A DNA stretch of 36,307 bases from Acidobacteriota bacterium (lineage in GTDB: Bacteria; Acidobacteriota; Blastocatellia; RBC074). The position numbers and the translations under genes are program-made. The DNA is taken from positions 1 through 36,307 of the forward strand of contig JAHBSF010000060.1 in assembly GCA_019639255.1 (NCBI GenBank), in the 5' to 3' direction. How positions within the stretch are numbered: the stretch's first letter is position 1; every line of letters begins with the position of its first letter. Of this stretch, positions 8,191-15,272 are shown in pieces. The notes beneath the pieces are model-generated. The model saw only the letters and a list, made by a program, of their open reading frames with translations, did no database searches and was not told the origin of the DNA.

Positions 8191-8757
8191 ATGAAGTACG
8201 CTTTTTTTGCAGCGGTATTGTTTCTGCTGCCGTCCGAATTGATGATCGCGCAGAAGCGTGCGGCTGAGGATGCGCACAATTCGGATGCATTCAAATCGCA
8301 AATCAGATACGACCGCATCACCGATACGACCAATGTAATGTGCGAGTTGATCCGGTGGGGCGAGGCTCCGGCGAGGGTGACCGTAGAGGCGCACGCCGCT
8401 TATCATGGGCGCGAACCGAAGGAGCCGGGGCGGTTCTGGCTTGTATTTCAATCGAATCGCGGCGGACCTACGCGGCGCACGCCGATGCTGTTCAAGGATT
8501 GCGACAGCCTGCTGATGGCGATCGACTCCGAGCGGTACGATGTTCGGCTAGAGGATTACAGCAGCATACTGTTTGAAATCGTTCCCTCGGTGGCCGAATC
8601 GGCGCGCGCCGAAATCAGCGCCGATCTGCAGCGCCGTCTGATCGATGCGCGGCGGCTGGAAGTACACTGGGGAACCGCACCGGTCAAATTTTCCGATCCT
8701 GCGCTTTCGGCGCTCAAGACGTTTATCTCCGATCACGTCACGACCTTCTCGCGTTAG
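8191..8757 (+). CDS. Secreted protein of unknown function
   Basis: 188 residues. The start is ATG 8191, preceded by AAGGAG (8181-8186) at good spacing. MKYAFFAAVLFLLPSELMIA is a clear signal peptide, probably cleaved near AQ (residues 21-22), so the protein is likely periplasmic or secreted. The mature part has alternating beta-type segments (GRFWLVFQSNRGG, PMLFKDCDSLLMAI, RRLEVHWGTAPVKF) and ends in an amphipathic helix (DPALSALKTFISDHVT). It contains only two cysteines. I do not recognise a family. It stands alone between two palindromic repeats and converges on holB. Confidence 0.8.
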   Translation: MKYAFFAAVLFLLPSELMIAQKRAAEDAHNSDAFKSQIRYDRITDTTNVMCELIRWGEAPARVTVEAHAAYHGREPKEPGRFWLVFQSNRGGPTRRTPMLFKDCDSLLMAIDSERYDVRLEDYSSILFEIVPSVAESARAEISADLQRRLIDARRLEVHWGTAPVKFSDPALSALKTFISDHVTTFSR

Positions 8758-8760
8758 AAG

Positions 8761-8808
8761 AAAGAGACAACGGAACAAACAAAAATAGACGGAACAAACG
8801 GATACTAC
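8761..8808. repeat. Palindrome-family A, single arm
   Basis: AAAGAGACAACGGAACAAAC followed by a second GACGGAACAAACGGA, with no right arm. It fills the 53-bp space between the convergent genes ending at 8757 and 8811. It matches the half-copy at 3417-3480. Confidence 0.65.
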
Positions 8809-8810
8809 AT

Positions 8811-9809
8811 TCAGCCGTCGATATTGAGCAGCAGGGCTTCGAGCGCAATGGGCCGGTTGATATTGATCGCGAGATTGGCGCGCAGCACATCGAATTTTTC
8901 TATCCAGCCTGTAAGCCGCGCTGCTCCTATGCGCGAGGCCAATGCCGCGAGCCGGTCGTATTCGTCGTTGTTGATGATGTCGTCTTTTGATCGTCCGGCG
9001 GCGATCAGGAAGATGTCGCGCAGCAGCCGCAGCAGCATATCGAGTTTTTTCTCGAAAGCGTCGCGCTCCTGTTTGCCGTAGTATTCGGCGGCCTTGAGCA
9101 ACCGGAACCGGTCGTTTCCGGTTGCGAGCAGTTCCAGCAGTTCGATCATGCCGCGGCGCTCGCGCCGGTAATCCGAAATATCTATCGCGGTGGCCTGACC
9201 GATGCGGCCTTCGGTAAGACGCGCAAGCAGCGCCGTGTCCGTGGCCGGTCGGGAGTAATTGTTTTCAAGGTACCGCTGCATTTCGGCGACGGTGAGCGGA
9301 GCGAAATTTAGGCGCTGCACGCGCGAGCGTATGGTGGGCAGAAGGGCGTCGGGGCGCGCCGAGAGCAGTATGAGCGTAGTCGTGGGCGGCGGCTCTTCAA
9401 GGGTTTTCAGCAGCGCGTTGGCCGCTTCATCTCGCAGGCGTTCGGCCTGGTCTATGATGAAGAACCGATGCCGGCCCTCGCGCGGGCGATACTGGATTTC
9501 TTCGGCGAGCGCGCGCGCCTGCGCGATACGGATGTATACGCCGTCGGGCGCTACGGTCTGCACGTCCGGATGCGAGCCCGCATCGATGCGCCGGCAGGCG
9601 GGACAGGAGTCGCAGCCCTGGTCACCGCGTTGGTTGCCGGTGTTTTCGCGGTTGCGTTCGCAATTGACGGCTTTGGCCATAGCGAGCGCAAAAAGCCGTT
9701 TGCCGACGCCGTCGGGACCGGCGAACAGGTAGGATGCACCGAGCCTGTCGCGCGCAATCAGCCGCTTCAGTATCTGCTTGTTGCGTTCGTTTCCAATCAG
9801 AGAGGACAT
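8811..9809 (-). CDS. holB: DNA polymerase III subunit delta' (HolB)
   Basis: 332-residue AAA+ clamp-loader subunit that helps open the sliding clamp at replication primers. Walker A is GPDGVGK followed by R38 instead of Ser/Thr, which in delta' usually goes with lost ATP binding. A four-cysteine zinc module (C50, C66, C69, C72; CDSCPAC) follows. Next come FFIIDQAERLRDEAANALLK, LEEPP and a sensor-1 region ending TIRSRV in place of the SRC arginine-finger motif. The ATG at 9809 gives MSSLIGNERNKQILKRLI, the normal family start; upstream in-frame codons run into repeat sequence. tmk is the next gene upstream, the common tmk-holB order, but about 460 bp of palindromes separate them here, so cotranscription is uncertain. 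Confidence 0.92.
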   Translation of the reverse strand: MSSLIGNERNKQILKRLIARDRLGASYLFAGPDGVGKRLFALAMAKAVNCERNRENTGNQRGDQGCDSCPACRRIDAGSHPDVQTVAPDGVYIRIAQARALAEEIQYRPREGRHRFFIIDQAERLRDEAANALLKTLEEPPPTTTLILLSARPDALLPTIRSRVQRLNFAPLTVAEMQRYLENNYSRPATDTALLARLTEGRIGQATAIDISDYRRERRGMIELLELLATGNDRFRLLKAAEYYGKQERDAFEKKLDMLLRLLRDIFLIAAGRSKDDIINNDEYDRLAALASRIGAARLTGWIEKFDVLRANLAININRPIALEALLLNIDG

Positions 9810-9873
9810 GACGGAGAAAAGGAAGAAGAAAGTGCTGAGTACAGTGTTAATTACAGCGGATTTGGTATTCAGG

Positions 9874-10018
9874 ACAGCAATTCCCGGTTTAGGGGGAAAG
9901 AGAGATAACGGAACAAACCAAATAAGACGGAACAAACGGAAATATTCAACTTTTCGGTAATTTTCGTATCATTTCGTTTGTTCCGTTATCTCTCTTTCTT
10001 TCTAAACCGGGAATTGCT
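9874..10018. repeat. Palindrome-family A, extended copy with end motif
   Basis: The outermost arms ACAGCAATTCCCGGTTTAG and CTAAACCGGGAATTGCTGT pair exactly. Inside are the core arms AGAGAGATAACGGAACAAAC and its complement (about 9900-9919 and 9977-9996), then imperfectly paired ACGGAA/TTCCGT words. This copy shows that the AATTCCCGGTTTAG sequence seen singly at 3417 and 33790 belongs to the repeat. It sits in the 461-bp gene-free gap between tmk and holB. Confidence 0.85.
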
Positions 10019-10021
10019 GTA

Positions 10022-10092
10022 TTCAGGAGAATGTTGGAAGTAACGCCAGCGCGGCGAAGACGCACCGCAGTTACTTCCAACATTCTCCTGAA
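10022..10092. repeat. 23-bp perfect hairpin repeat
   Basis: TTCAGGAGAATGTTGGAAGTAAC (10022-10044, read as two halves TTCAGGAGAATG and TTGGAAGTAAC) is exactly complementary to 10070-10092. The 25-nt loop has GCGG and CCGC that can pair again. No similarity to the flanking palindromes is visible. It directly abuts the preceding repeat. Confidence 0.85.
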
Positions 10093-10112
10093 CACCAAAA
10101 CCGAAACTGCTG

Positions 10113-10257
10113 TAAGTTCTTTGATTTCGCCCCGGAGGGGCCGAAGGATATTAGCCTGAAACCCCCGGAACCGGATCACAATAATTATCGCGTCCTGAAG
10201 GGACGCAACACGCGGGTGCAATGTGGCGCCCCTGCCGGGGCGAAATCAAAGAACTTA
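10113..10257. repeat. Composite hairpin with 23-bp outer stem
   Basis: The outer arm 10113-10135 (TAAGTTCTTTGATTTCGCC plus CCGG) pairs exactly with 10235-10257. Beside it AGGGGC (10136-10141) pairs with GCCCCT (10228-10233). Inside is a small hairpin GCGTCC-TGAAG-GGACGC (10190-10206). Nested stems of this sort fit either an immobile remnant of a repeat element or a structured RNA. It ends 13 bases before the tmk stop codon on the opposite side. Confidence 0.75.
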
Positions 10258-10270
10258 ATTTCCAGAGCAC

Positions 10271-10933
10271 TCAGCACTCAGCGCTTTCTTCTTTCTCCAT
10301 CAAAGGCGCCACAGCCGCCGTAACGGCCTTATGAATTTCATCCGGCGCACCCGAAGCCGGGATTATGCGAAAGCGATGGGGTTCGCGCGCGGCGATTTCC
10401 AGATAACCGCCGCGGACGCGTGCGTGAAATTCGTGCGGTTCGCGGTCGAGCCGATCCGGAGCCGAGGCGCTGTGAAGCGTATCGCCGCGTGAAGCAATAC
10501 GCGCAAGCGCCGCGTCTACGTCCAGATCAAACAGCAGCGTCAGATCGGGCCTGAGGCCCTCGGTAGCGAGCAGGTTCAACCGCTCGACGAGCGCGAGATC
10601 GAAGCCGCGCCCGTAGCCCTGATACGCGGTCGTCGCGTCGTAGAATCGGTCGCTCAGCACCACTCGACCCGCTGCCAGTGCAGGACGGACGATTTCGCGG
10701 ACGTGTTGTGCGCGGTCTGCGGCGTATAGCAGCAGTTCGGCGAGCGGTTCTACCGTGCCGGGTTCGCAATCAAGTATCGAGCTGCGGATCTGGCGACCAA
10801 GCGCGGTTCCTCCGGGTTCGCGTGTACGGATGCAGTCGATATTGCATCTCTCAAGAAAATCGGCCAGCAGACCGAGTTGGAGCGTCTTGCCGCAACCGTC
10901 GATGCCTTCAAAGGTAATCAGTCTGCCGCGCAT
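10271..10933 (-). CDS. tmk: Thymidylate kinase (dTMP kinase)
   Basis: 220 residues. It phosphorylates dTMP to dTDP in the cytoplasm. The P-loop is FEGIDGCGKT (residues 8-17). TREPGG marks the dTMP-binding loop, DRFYDATTAYQGYGRG the DR(Y/F) motif and LLFDLDVDAALARI the core strand. The LID/Arg region DRLDREPHEFHARVRGGY matches the family pattern. ATG 10933 gives MRGRLITFEGIDG. A TTG at 10966 in frame would overlap the hfq stop by four bases (TTGA) and add 11 residues, so translational coupling to hfq is possible. The C-terminal EKEESAEC is encoded by a GTGCTGAG-type repeat and is probably an extension acquired by repeat insertion. Confidence 0.94.
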   Translation of the reverse strand: MRGRLITFEGIDGCGKTLQLGLLADFLERCNIDCIRTREPGGTALGRQIRSSILDCEPGTVEPLAELLLYAADRAQHVREIVRPALAAGRVVLSDRFYDATTAYQGYGRGFDLALVERLNLLATEGLRPDLTLLFDLDVDAALARIASRGDTLHSASAPDRLDREPHEFHARVRGGYLEIAAREPHRFRIIPASGAPDEIHKAVTAAVAPLMEKEESAEC

Positions 10934-10962
10934 CGGCGTCCGGTCCGGATAATCCCCTGAGT

Positions 10963-11331
10963 TCAACTCCCGGATTCACCCGTGGGAGATCCGCCGCCCG
11001 TAGGCGCTGCCGGGGGCGCAGGGGGCGCGGGGGGCGACTGTGGCGTGTGCGGTGCGGGCGGCGCCGAATGCGAATGCGTGTGCGCGTGCCCTTCCGAGCG
11101 CGAATGATGGAAGCTGCTGCGGGGCACCGATATCGTCGAGATTGCGTGCTTGAAAATCAACTGTTCAAGATTGCCGGACTCCAGTACCACGGAAAATTTG
11201 TCGAAGCTGCGAATCCTTCCCGTCAGCTTGACTCCGCCGATAAGATAGATCGTCACGTTGGTGCGATCGCGCCGCAGGGTATTGAGAAATCCATCCTGAA
11301 CGTTTTGCGTCGTCTGTGCTGTGTTCTCCAT
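10963..11331 (-). CDS. hfq: RNA chaperone Hfq with His/Pro-rich tail
   Basis: 122 residues. The Sm-fold occupies residues 9-72: [20 protein letters not shown] (proximal-face Q12/D13 region and rim arginines R20-R21), then [19 protein letters not shown] (Sm1) and LIFKHAIST (Sm2, the usual YKHA written FKHA). Hfq forms a hexamer that binds A-rich and U-rich RNA and pairs small RNAs with mRNAs. Residues 75-122 are a low-complexity tail with [15 protein letters not shown] followed by Pro/Ala and Gly/Ser-rich sequence. This looks disordered and could bind metal. The ATG at 11331 is preceded by GAGAGAGGCG. The gene sits immediately before tmk rather than beside miaA/hflX as in Proteobacteria. Confidence 0.93.
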   Translation of the reverse strand: MENTAQTTQNVQDGFLNTLRRDRTNVTIYLIGGVKLTGRIRSFDKFSVVLESGNLEQLIFKHAISTISVPRSSFHHSRSEGHAHTHSHSAPPAPHTPQSPPAPPAPPAAPTGGGSPTGESGS

Positions 11332-11539
11332 TCCCGAATCGCCTCTCTCTGAAATTTTTGTTCGTTGTTTGTTTGTTTCGGTTATCCGGCTCAATTACTC
11401 AATCATTACAGCCAATCAAATAAGCCATTCAGCTCGATTTCCGGCGAACGCACGTATAGTAACCGAAACCCCGTGCGGTTGCCAGTTCATACCCGGGTGA
11501 GATTGGGCGGAATGCCGCAGATTATGTTTCAGCCAAAAC

Positions 11540-12403
11540 TCATCGCGCGCGCGCCATCGGCCCCTCGGCGCTTTTCGGCCGGCCGCTGCCGCCGCGGCGC
11601 ACAAGCACGATTTCCGCAAGTATCGCCAGCGCGATCTCTTCCGGCGTCTGCGCGCCGATATCCAGACCTATCGGCGCGTGCACTCGCCGCAGATGCTCGG
11701 CGGCTACGCCCTCGCGCCGCATATGCTCTCTGATCGTAGTAGTTCGCCTGCGGCTGCCGATCATCCCTATGTAGCGCGCGGGTTTGTCTACGACCTCGCG
11801 CAGACAGATTTCATCGTGCCTGTGGCCGCGCGTAACGATTACAACGTGCGAGGCGGGCGTGATGTTCAGGCCCTGCAATGCACGGGTAAAGTCGTCGGCC
11901 AGGAGCCGTATCTGCGGGTCGGGCAGGCGCTCGCGCGAGACGAACTCGGCGCGGTCGTCTATTACCGTAACCGAAAAATCGAGCATGCGCGCGGCAATCG
12001 CCGTCGCGCGGCCTACGTGCCCGCCCCCGCATACGATCAACTCCAGCGGCGGCCGCGATACCTCAAACAACAACCGCACACCTGCAATATCGTCTATGCC
12101 GTCCGGGCTGTGGAATTCCCGATCCGCGTCATCGAGCGCTGCGATTATGGTTTCGACGCCTGCAACGGTGATTTCCAGGCGGTCGTCGGCGGCTACGAAC
12201 CGGGCGTAACGCGCCGCGATTTCTTCGCACGCGCGCGACCCGAGAGCGCCGCCCATAATACAACCGTCTTCATCGACGAGCAGTCTCGGGAGTTGAGTAT
12301 TCGCAGCGCCGTCTGCAAGTCGCGTGACGATAATCAGCGCGCGGCCTTCAAAGCGGGCGCGATCCAGCGCGGCGGCGATTTCAGCGGCGGTGATTATTTC
12401 CAT
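11540..12403 (-). CDS. XdhC/CoxI family molybdoenzyme maturation protein (long form)
   Basis: 287 residues. XdhC proteins bind molybdenum cofactor and help sulfurate it and insert it into xanthine-dehydrogenase/CO-dehydrogenase-type enzymes. The N-terminal part (residues 1-100) is a divergent XdhC_CoxI-like domain (LPRLLVDEDGCIMGGALGS). The C-terminal XdhC_C Rossmann domain has LIVCGGGHVGRATAIAARM, VTVIDDRAEF, HVVIVTRGHRHDE and RYIGMIGSRRRT, all typical. Its ATG (12403) lies ten bases inside the preceding short xdhC gene, so the two are surely co-translated. No molybdoenzyme subunit is in the window; a MocA-like cytidylyltransferase is at 21838. Confidence 0.88.
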   Translation of the reverse strand: MEIITAAEIAAALDRARFEGRALIIVTRLADGAANTQLPRLLVDEDGCIMGGALGSRACEEIAARYARFVAADDRLEITVAGVETIIAALDDADREFHSPDGIDDIAGVRLLFEVSRPPLELIVCGGGHVGRATAIAARMLDFSVTVIDDRAEFVSRERLPDPQIRLLADDFTRALQGLNITPASHVVIVTRGHRHDEICLREVVDKPARYIGMIGSRRRTTTIREHMRREGVAAEHLRRVHAPIGLDIGAQTPEEIALAILAEIVLVRRGGSGRPKSAEGPMARAR

Positions 12404-12729
12404 ACTTCGATGAGGACTTCCATTTCGCCGCCGCAGATCATTCCTTCCTCGTCGGGCGGAGCGTCGGGCGCATCGCGCAATGTAAACCGGCACACGCGCG
12501 GGCGCGCCTCGTCGAGCGCGGTTTTCGCTTCGGCCCATACGTCGGCCTCGACGCAACCGCCCCCGACGGTGCCCAGCATTCGCCCGTCGTCGAATACCAG
12601 AAGCTTCGCTCCAGTGCGCTGCGGCGTCGAACCCGAGGTAGTGATGATCGTGGCTACGGCGAGTTTCCGCCCGTCGCGTTGCGCGCGCGTTATTTCGTCG
12701 TAAACCTCATTCTGCGTCAGCATTCCCAT
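12394..12729 (-). CDS. Short XdhC_CoxI-domain protein
   Basis: 111 residues containing only the N-terminal XdhC_CoxI domain: AVATIITTSGSTPQRTGAKL, then GRMLGTVGGGCVEADV, the best-conserved stretch of the family with its Cys in GGGC. The following long XdhC carries the Rossmann domain but a weak CoxI domain, so the pair may act together as one cofactor-handling unit. Start ATG 12729 (MGMLTQNEVYDEI) has CAGGAAAC upstream; ATG 12723 is an alternative. It overlaps the next gene by ten bases. Confidence 0.87.
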   Translation of the reverse strand: MGMLTQNEVYDEITRAQRDGRKLAVATIITTSGSTPQRTGAKLLVFDDGRMLGTVGGGCVEADVWAEAKTALDEARPRVCRFTLRDAPDAPPDEEGMICGGEMEVLIEVWK

Positions 12730-12762
12730 AGGATGTTTCCTGTTGAAGATTTCAGCGTCCGG

Positions 12763-13683
12763 TCAGGGATCGAGCGGCGTTGCCGGGTGCATCTGCACGG
12801 TGACGCGCATCAATCTGAAATTGAATGTTATCAGCGCGCGCGCATCTACTGCTTGTCCATCACGCCGCGCCGGTTCGTACTCGATGCGTCTGACGGCCTC
12901 GCGCGCGCGTTCATCCAGGCCGTGGCCGAGACGCTGCACAAGCGTGATATCGCGAATCTTGCCGTCGCGACGAAAAAGCGCGCTGACTACGACTTCGCCC
13001 TCTATGGCCTTTGCACGCGCCTCGCGCGAATAGGCCGGAAGATAATATGTAATGACGCGCGGCCCCGGGTGTGCAGCGGCGGCAGGCAATGCGGTTTGCG
13101 GGGGAACGGGCGGGATTTCGGGTTCTGCTGCGGGTGCGGTGGGCGGCGGCGGCGGATGCGGATTAAAGGGTTTCTCCTCGACCAGGATGGTTTCGATGGC
13201 CGAGAGCGGATCTACCGCGGATGCTGCGGCGGGTGCGCGCAGCGCCTCGAATACATAAAAGCGCGCAGGCGCTTCCTCGATTGCAACGAGCTTCCATTTT
13301 TGTCGAACAGTAGCTCCTAAGCGCAGTTCGTCGACCGCAGGCGCGAGGCCGGGCCCGAGTGCATTCAGTTCGTCTGCGGCGAGAACCTGAAACGCGGGTA
13401 CGCGGTCTTCGCGGCGTTCTTTTGCCGTGCGTTCCACGTAGCGCCGCGCAACGGTCAACCTTGCGCGCGCGCGTTCGAAGGATTGCCGCGTGATCTCGCC
13501 GCGCGCGACCAGGAATTCCAGTTCTCCGAGTTCTTCGGCGAGACCGAGCAGGTAGCTGTTGACCACGGGGCCGTAGACGCGATCGTTTTGTTGCGCGTGC
13601 GCGGCGGAAGATGCGACGGCGCACGCAAGCGCCAGGGCCGCCATCAGCATAAATCGCCGATCATTGAGTTTGAAGATCGCCAC
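12763..13683 (-). CDS. Periplasmic TonB C-terminal domain protein
   Basis: 306 residues. It begins at GTG 13683 with a Lys/Arg-containing n-region and a hydrophobic core (LMAALALACAVASSAAHAQ), which reads as a cleavable signal peptide rather than the uncleaved anchor of TonB. The middle is helical (residues 35-110). A Pro-rich linker follows (HPPPPPTAPAAEPEIPPVPP) and then a TonB_C domain at about 215-300, with YSREARAKAIEGEVVVSALF and GHGLDERAREAVRRIEYEPA. TonB_C binds the TonB box of outer-membrane receptors. Without a membrane anchor this may be an outer-membrane or periplasmic assembly protein rather than an energy transducer. ATG 13650 is an alternative start but would remove the positive n-region. 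Confidence 0.8.
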   Translation of the reverse strand: MAIFKLNDRRFMLMAALALACAVASSAAHAQQNDRVYGPVVNSYLLGLAEELGELEFLVARGEITRQSFERARARLTVARRYVERTAKERREDRVPAFQVLAADELNALGPGLAPAVDELRLGATVRQKWKLVAIEEAPARFYVFEALRAPAAASAVDPLSAIETILVEEKPFNPHPPPPPTAPAAEPEIPPVPPQTALPAAAAHPGPRVITYYLPAYSREARAKAIEGEVVVSALFRRDGKIRDITLVQRLGHGLDERAREAVRRIEYEPARRDGQAVDARALITFNFRLMRVTVQMHPATPLDP

Positions 13684-13726
13684 TCAGGGATTATCCGGCA
13701 GCGGTTTCGGGGCGGTCAAGGAAGGG

Positions 13727-13803
13727 GAGCAAACCGCGGAATACGCGGAATATACGGAAGGATATACTTTTTCCGTTTATTCCGCGTATTCCGCGGTTTG
13801 CTC
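13727..13803. repeat. Palindrome-family B copy that ends the epimerase gene
   Basis: Perfect 26-nt arms at 13727-13752 and 13778-13803 read GAGCAAACCGCGGAATACGC then GGAATA, with a 25-nt loop. The right arm contains the last eight codons of the epimerase gene, and one further base completes its TAA stop at 13777-13779. It is the same family as 8034-8125. Confidence 0.9.
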
Positions 13804-14733
13804 TCTGTACCAGTCGACGGTTTGTTTCAATCCGTCGTCGAAGGATACGCAGGGTTCATAGCCGAGCAGTTGGCGTGCAAGCGATATGTCGGCCTGAGAG
13901 TCGCGCGGTTCGGCCTGACGGGCCGGTCTGTATTCGGGTTCGATCGAAGTTCCGATTATTCGTTGCAGCGCGGCGAGCAGTTGTTTGAGCGATGTGCGGT
14001 TTCCGGTTCCGATGTTGAGCACCTGCCCGCACGCTCCTGCGATTTCGGCGGCGCGCAGGTTTGCTGCAACCACATTGTCGATGTAGGTGAAATCGCGCGT
14101 CTGTTCGCCGTCGCCGAATATCGCGGGCCGCTCGCCGCACAGCAGCGTCGTGATGAATTTCGATATGACGCCCGAATACGCCGATGTAGGGTCCTGGCGC
14201 GGTCCGAATACGTTGAAGTACCTCAGCGCGATCGTTTCCAGACCGTAACTCTCGCTGAACACCCGGCAGTAATATTCTCCCGCGAGTTTTGCCGCTGCGT
14301 AGGGTGAAAGCGGCGCCGGGGCCATATCCTCGCGTTTGGGCAGGCCGCTGGTGCCGCCGTAGACCGAACTCGAGGTGGCGAAAACCACGCGCCGCGCTCC
14401 GGCCTCGCGCGCCGCCATAAGAACGTTGAATGTGCCGTTGACGTTGGCTTCGTGGTTCAGGCGCGGGTCGGCTACCGAGCGCGGAACCGAAGGAACCGCA
14501 GCCTGATGGAATACGACCGGGACGCCTTCGAAAGCTTCCCGTATGGAATCGAAGTCGCTGATATCGGCCCGGATAAATTCAATGCGGTTGAGAAGGGGCG
14601 CGATGTTGGAGAGTTTTCCCGTAGCGAGGTTATCGATTACGCGCACGCGATCTCCGCGCGCAAGAAGGGCCGAAACGAGGTGCGAGCCGATGAAGCCTGC
14701 GCCTCCGGTGACGAGATGGATTGTAGAACTCAA
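13777..14733 (-). CDS. NAD-dependent epimerase/dehydratase, GalE/WbpP-like
   Basis: 318 residues, extended short-chain dehydrogenase fold. TGGAGFIGSH (9-18) is the NAD-binding glycine motif, VIDNLATG the ribose-binding loop, and the active site is S122/S123 with Y145-K149 (SPYAAAK). LRYFNVFGPRQDP and DFTYIDNVVAANLRA match UDP-hexose or UDP-HexNAc 4-epimerases of the WbpP/GalE type, which supply sugars for surface polysaccharides. The start is TTG 14733 with AGGA five to nine bases upstream and AAAGGAG further away; no ATG fits. The final residues EQTAEYAE are encoded entirely by a palindromic repeat and are not part of the fold. The exact nucleotide-sugar substrate cannot be told. Confidence 0.88.
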   Translation of the reverse strand: MSSTIHLVTGGAGFIGSHLVSALLARGDRVRVIDNLATGKLSNIAPLLNRIEFIRADISDFDSIREAFEGVPVVFHQAAVPSVPRSVADPRLNHEANVNGTFNVLMAAREAGARRVVFATSSSVYGGTSGLPKREDMAPAPLSPYAAAKLAGEYYCRVFSESYGLETIALRYFNVFGPRQDPTSAYSGVISKFITTLLCGERPAIFGDGEQTRDFTYIDNVVAANLRAAEIAGACGQVLNIGTGNRTSLKQLLAALQRIIGTSIEPEYRPARQAEPRDSQADISLARQLLGYEPCVSFDDGLKQTVDWYREQTAEYAE

Positions 14734-14868
14734 GAGTTCCTGCCGCTCCTTTGAGTCATTCTATTGAGTCAGGCTATAACCGGCTTGCATACGCTCGACG
14801 TGGCCGGACGAAAGACAATACTCCACACGCGCTGCTCGCACAAGTCGCGCAAAAAACGCCCGGAGAAA

Positions 14869-15173
14869 GGGGTGTGATTCAAAGTGCGACACAACGTCGC
14901 CGCTCCTGAGCCGGCGAAGCCGGCGGCGGAATAAAGCCTGGGGGTGCAGCGAGGCGCAGCCGAGCGTAACCCCAGGTCTTCGTCGAGAAATCAATCCAGC
15001 CCGCGGAAGCGGGCGACAGAACACTTTCGCCCACTTCGTGGGCTTGGACGTTTATTATCCAGCTACCTGGGGTTACGCTCGGCTGCGCCTCGCTGCACCA
15101 CCAGGCTTTATTCCGCCGCCGGCTTCGCCGGCTCAGGAGCGGCGATGTTGTGTCGCACTTTGAATCACACCCC
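14869..15173. repeat. Large inverted-repeat element with 109-bp arms
   Basis: Arms 14869-14977 and 15065-15173 are 109 nt each and pair with only two mismatches by eye. The 87-nt centre (14978-15064) carries two small hairpins: GCCCGC/GCGGGC near 15000 and GCCCACTTCGTGGGC near 15031-15045. Within each arm CCGGCGAAGCCGG is itself a hairpin. Ends read GGGGTGTGATTC and GAATCACACCCC. No target-site duplication is evident. It fits a MITE-like or other non-autonomous element. It lies in a 539-bp gene-free gap; the remainder of that gap (14734-14868) shows nothing I can name. Confidence 0.9.
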
Positions 15174-15199
15174 TGTAACGGAGAAACTACGAGCCCAAC

Positions 15200-15229
15200 T
15201 GGACACCGCTCGCCGCCGTATGGCACAAT
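15200..15229 (+). promoter_or_regulatory. Possible sigma-70-type promoter
   Basis: TGGACA (15200-15205) and CACAAT (15224-15229) are spaced by 18 bases, 44 bases ahead of ATG 15273. The match is 5/6 and 4/6 to the consensus. It lies just outside the large inverted repeat. Confidence 0.4.
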
Positions 15230-15272
15230 CCCGTCTACTTTCACACATCCATATCATTCAGGAGCGATCATC

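Noticed and set aside
11395-11539. A tRNA-like segment between hfq and xdhC
   Set aside because: A short TTCATACCC resembles a T-loop but there is no acceptor stem or anticodon arm to match.
12394-12403. A frameshift splitting one xdhC gene
   Set aside because: The second protein has its own N-terminal domain and a proper ATG, so these are two genes with a short overlap, not a broken one.
14879-15244. Short open frames within the 109-bp inverted arms
   Set aside because: The same DNA reads through in several frames because of its composition; both arms give unrelated peptides and no start signals.
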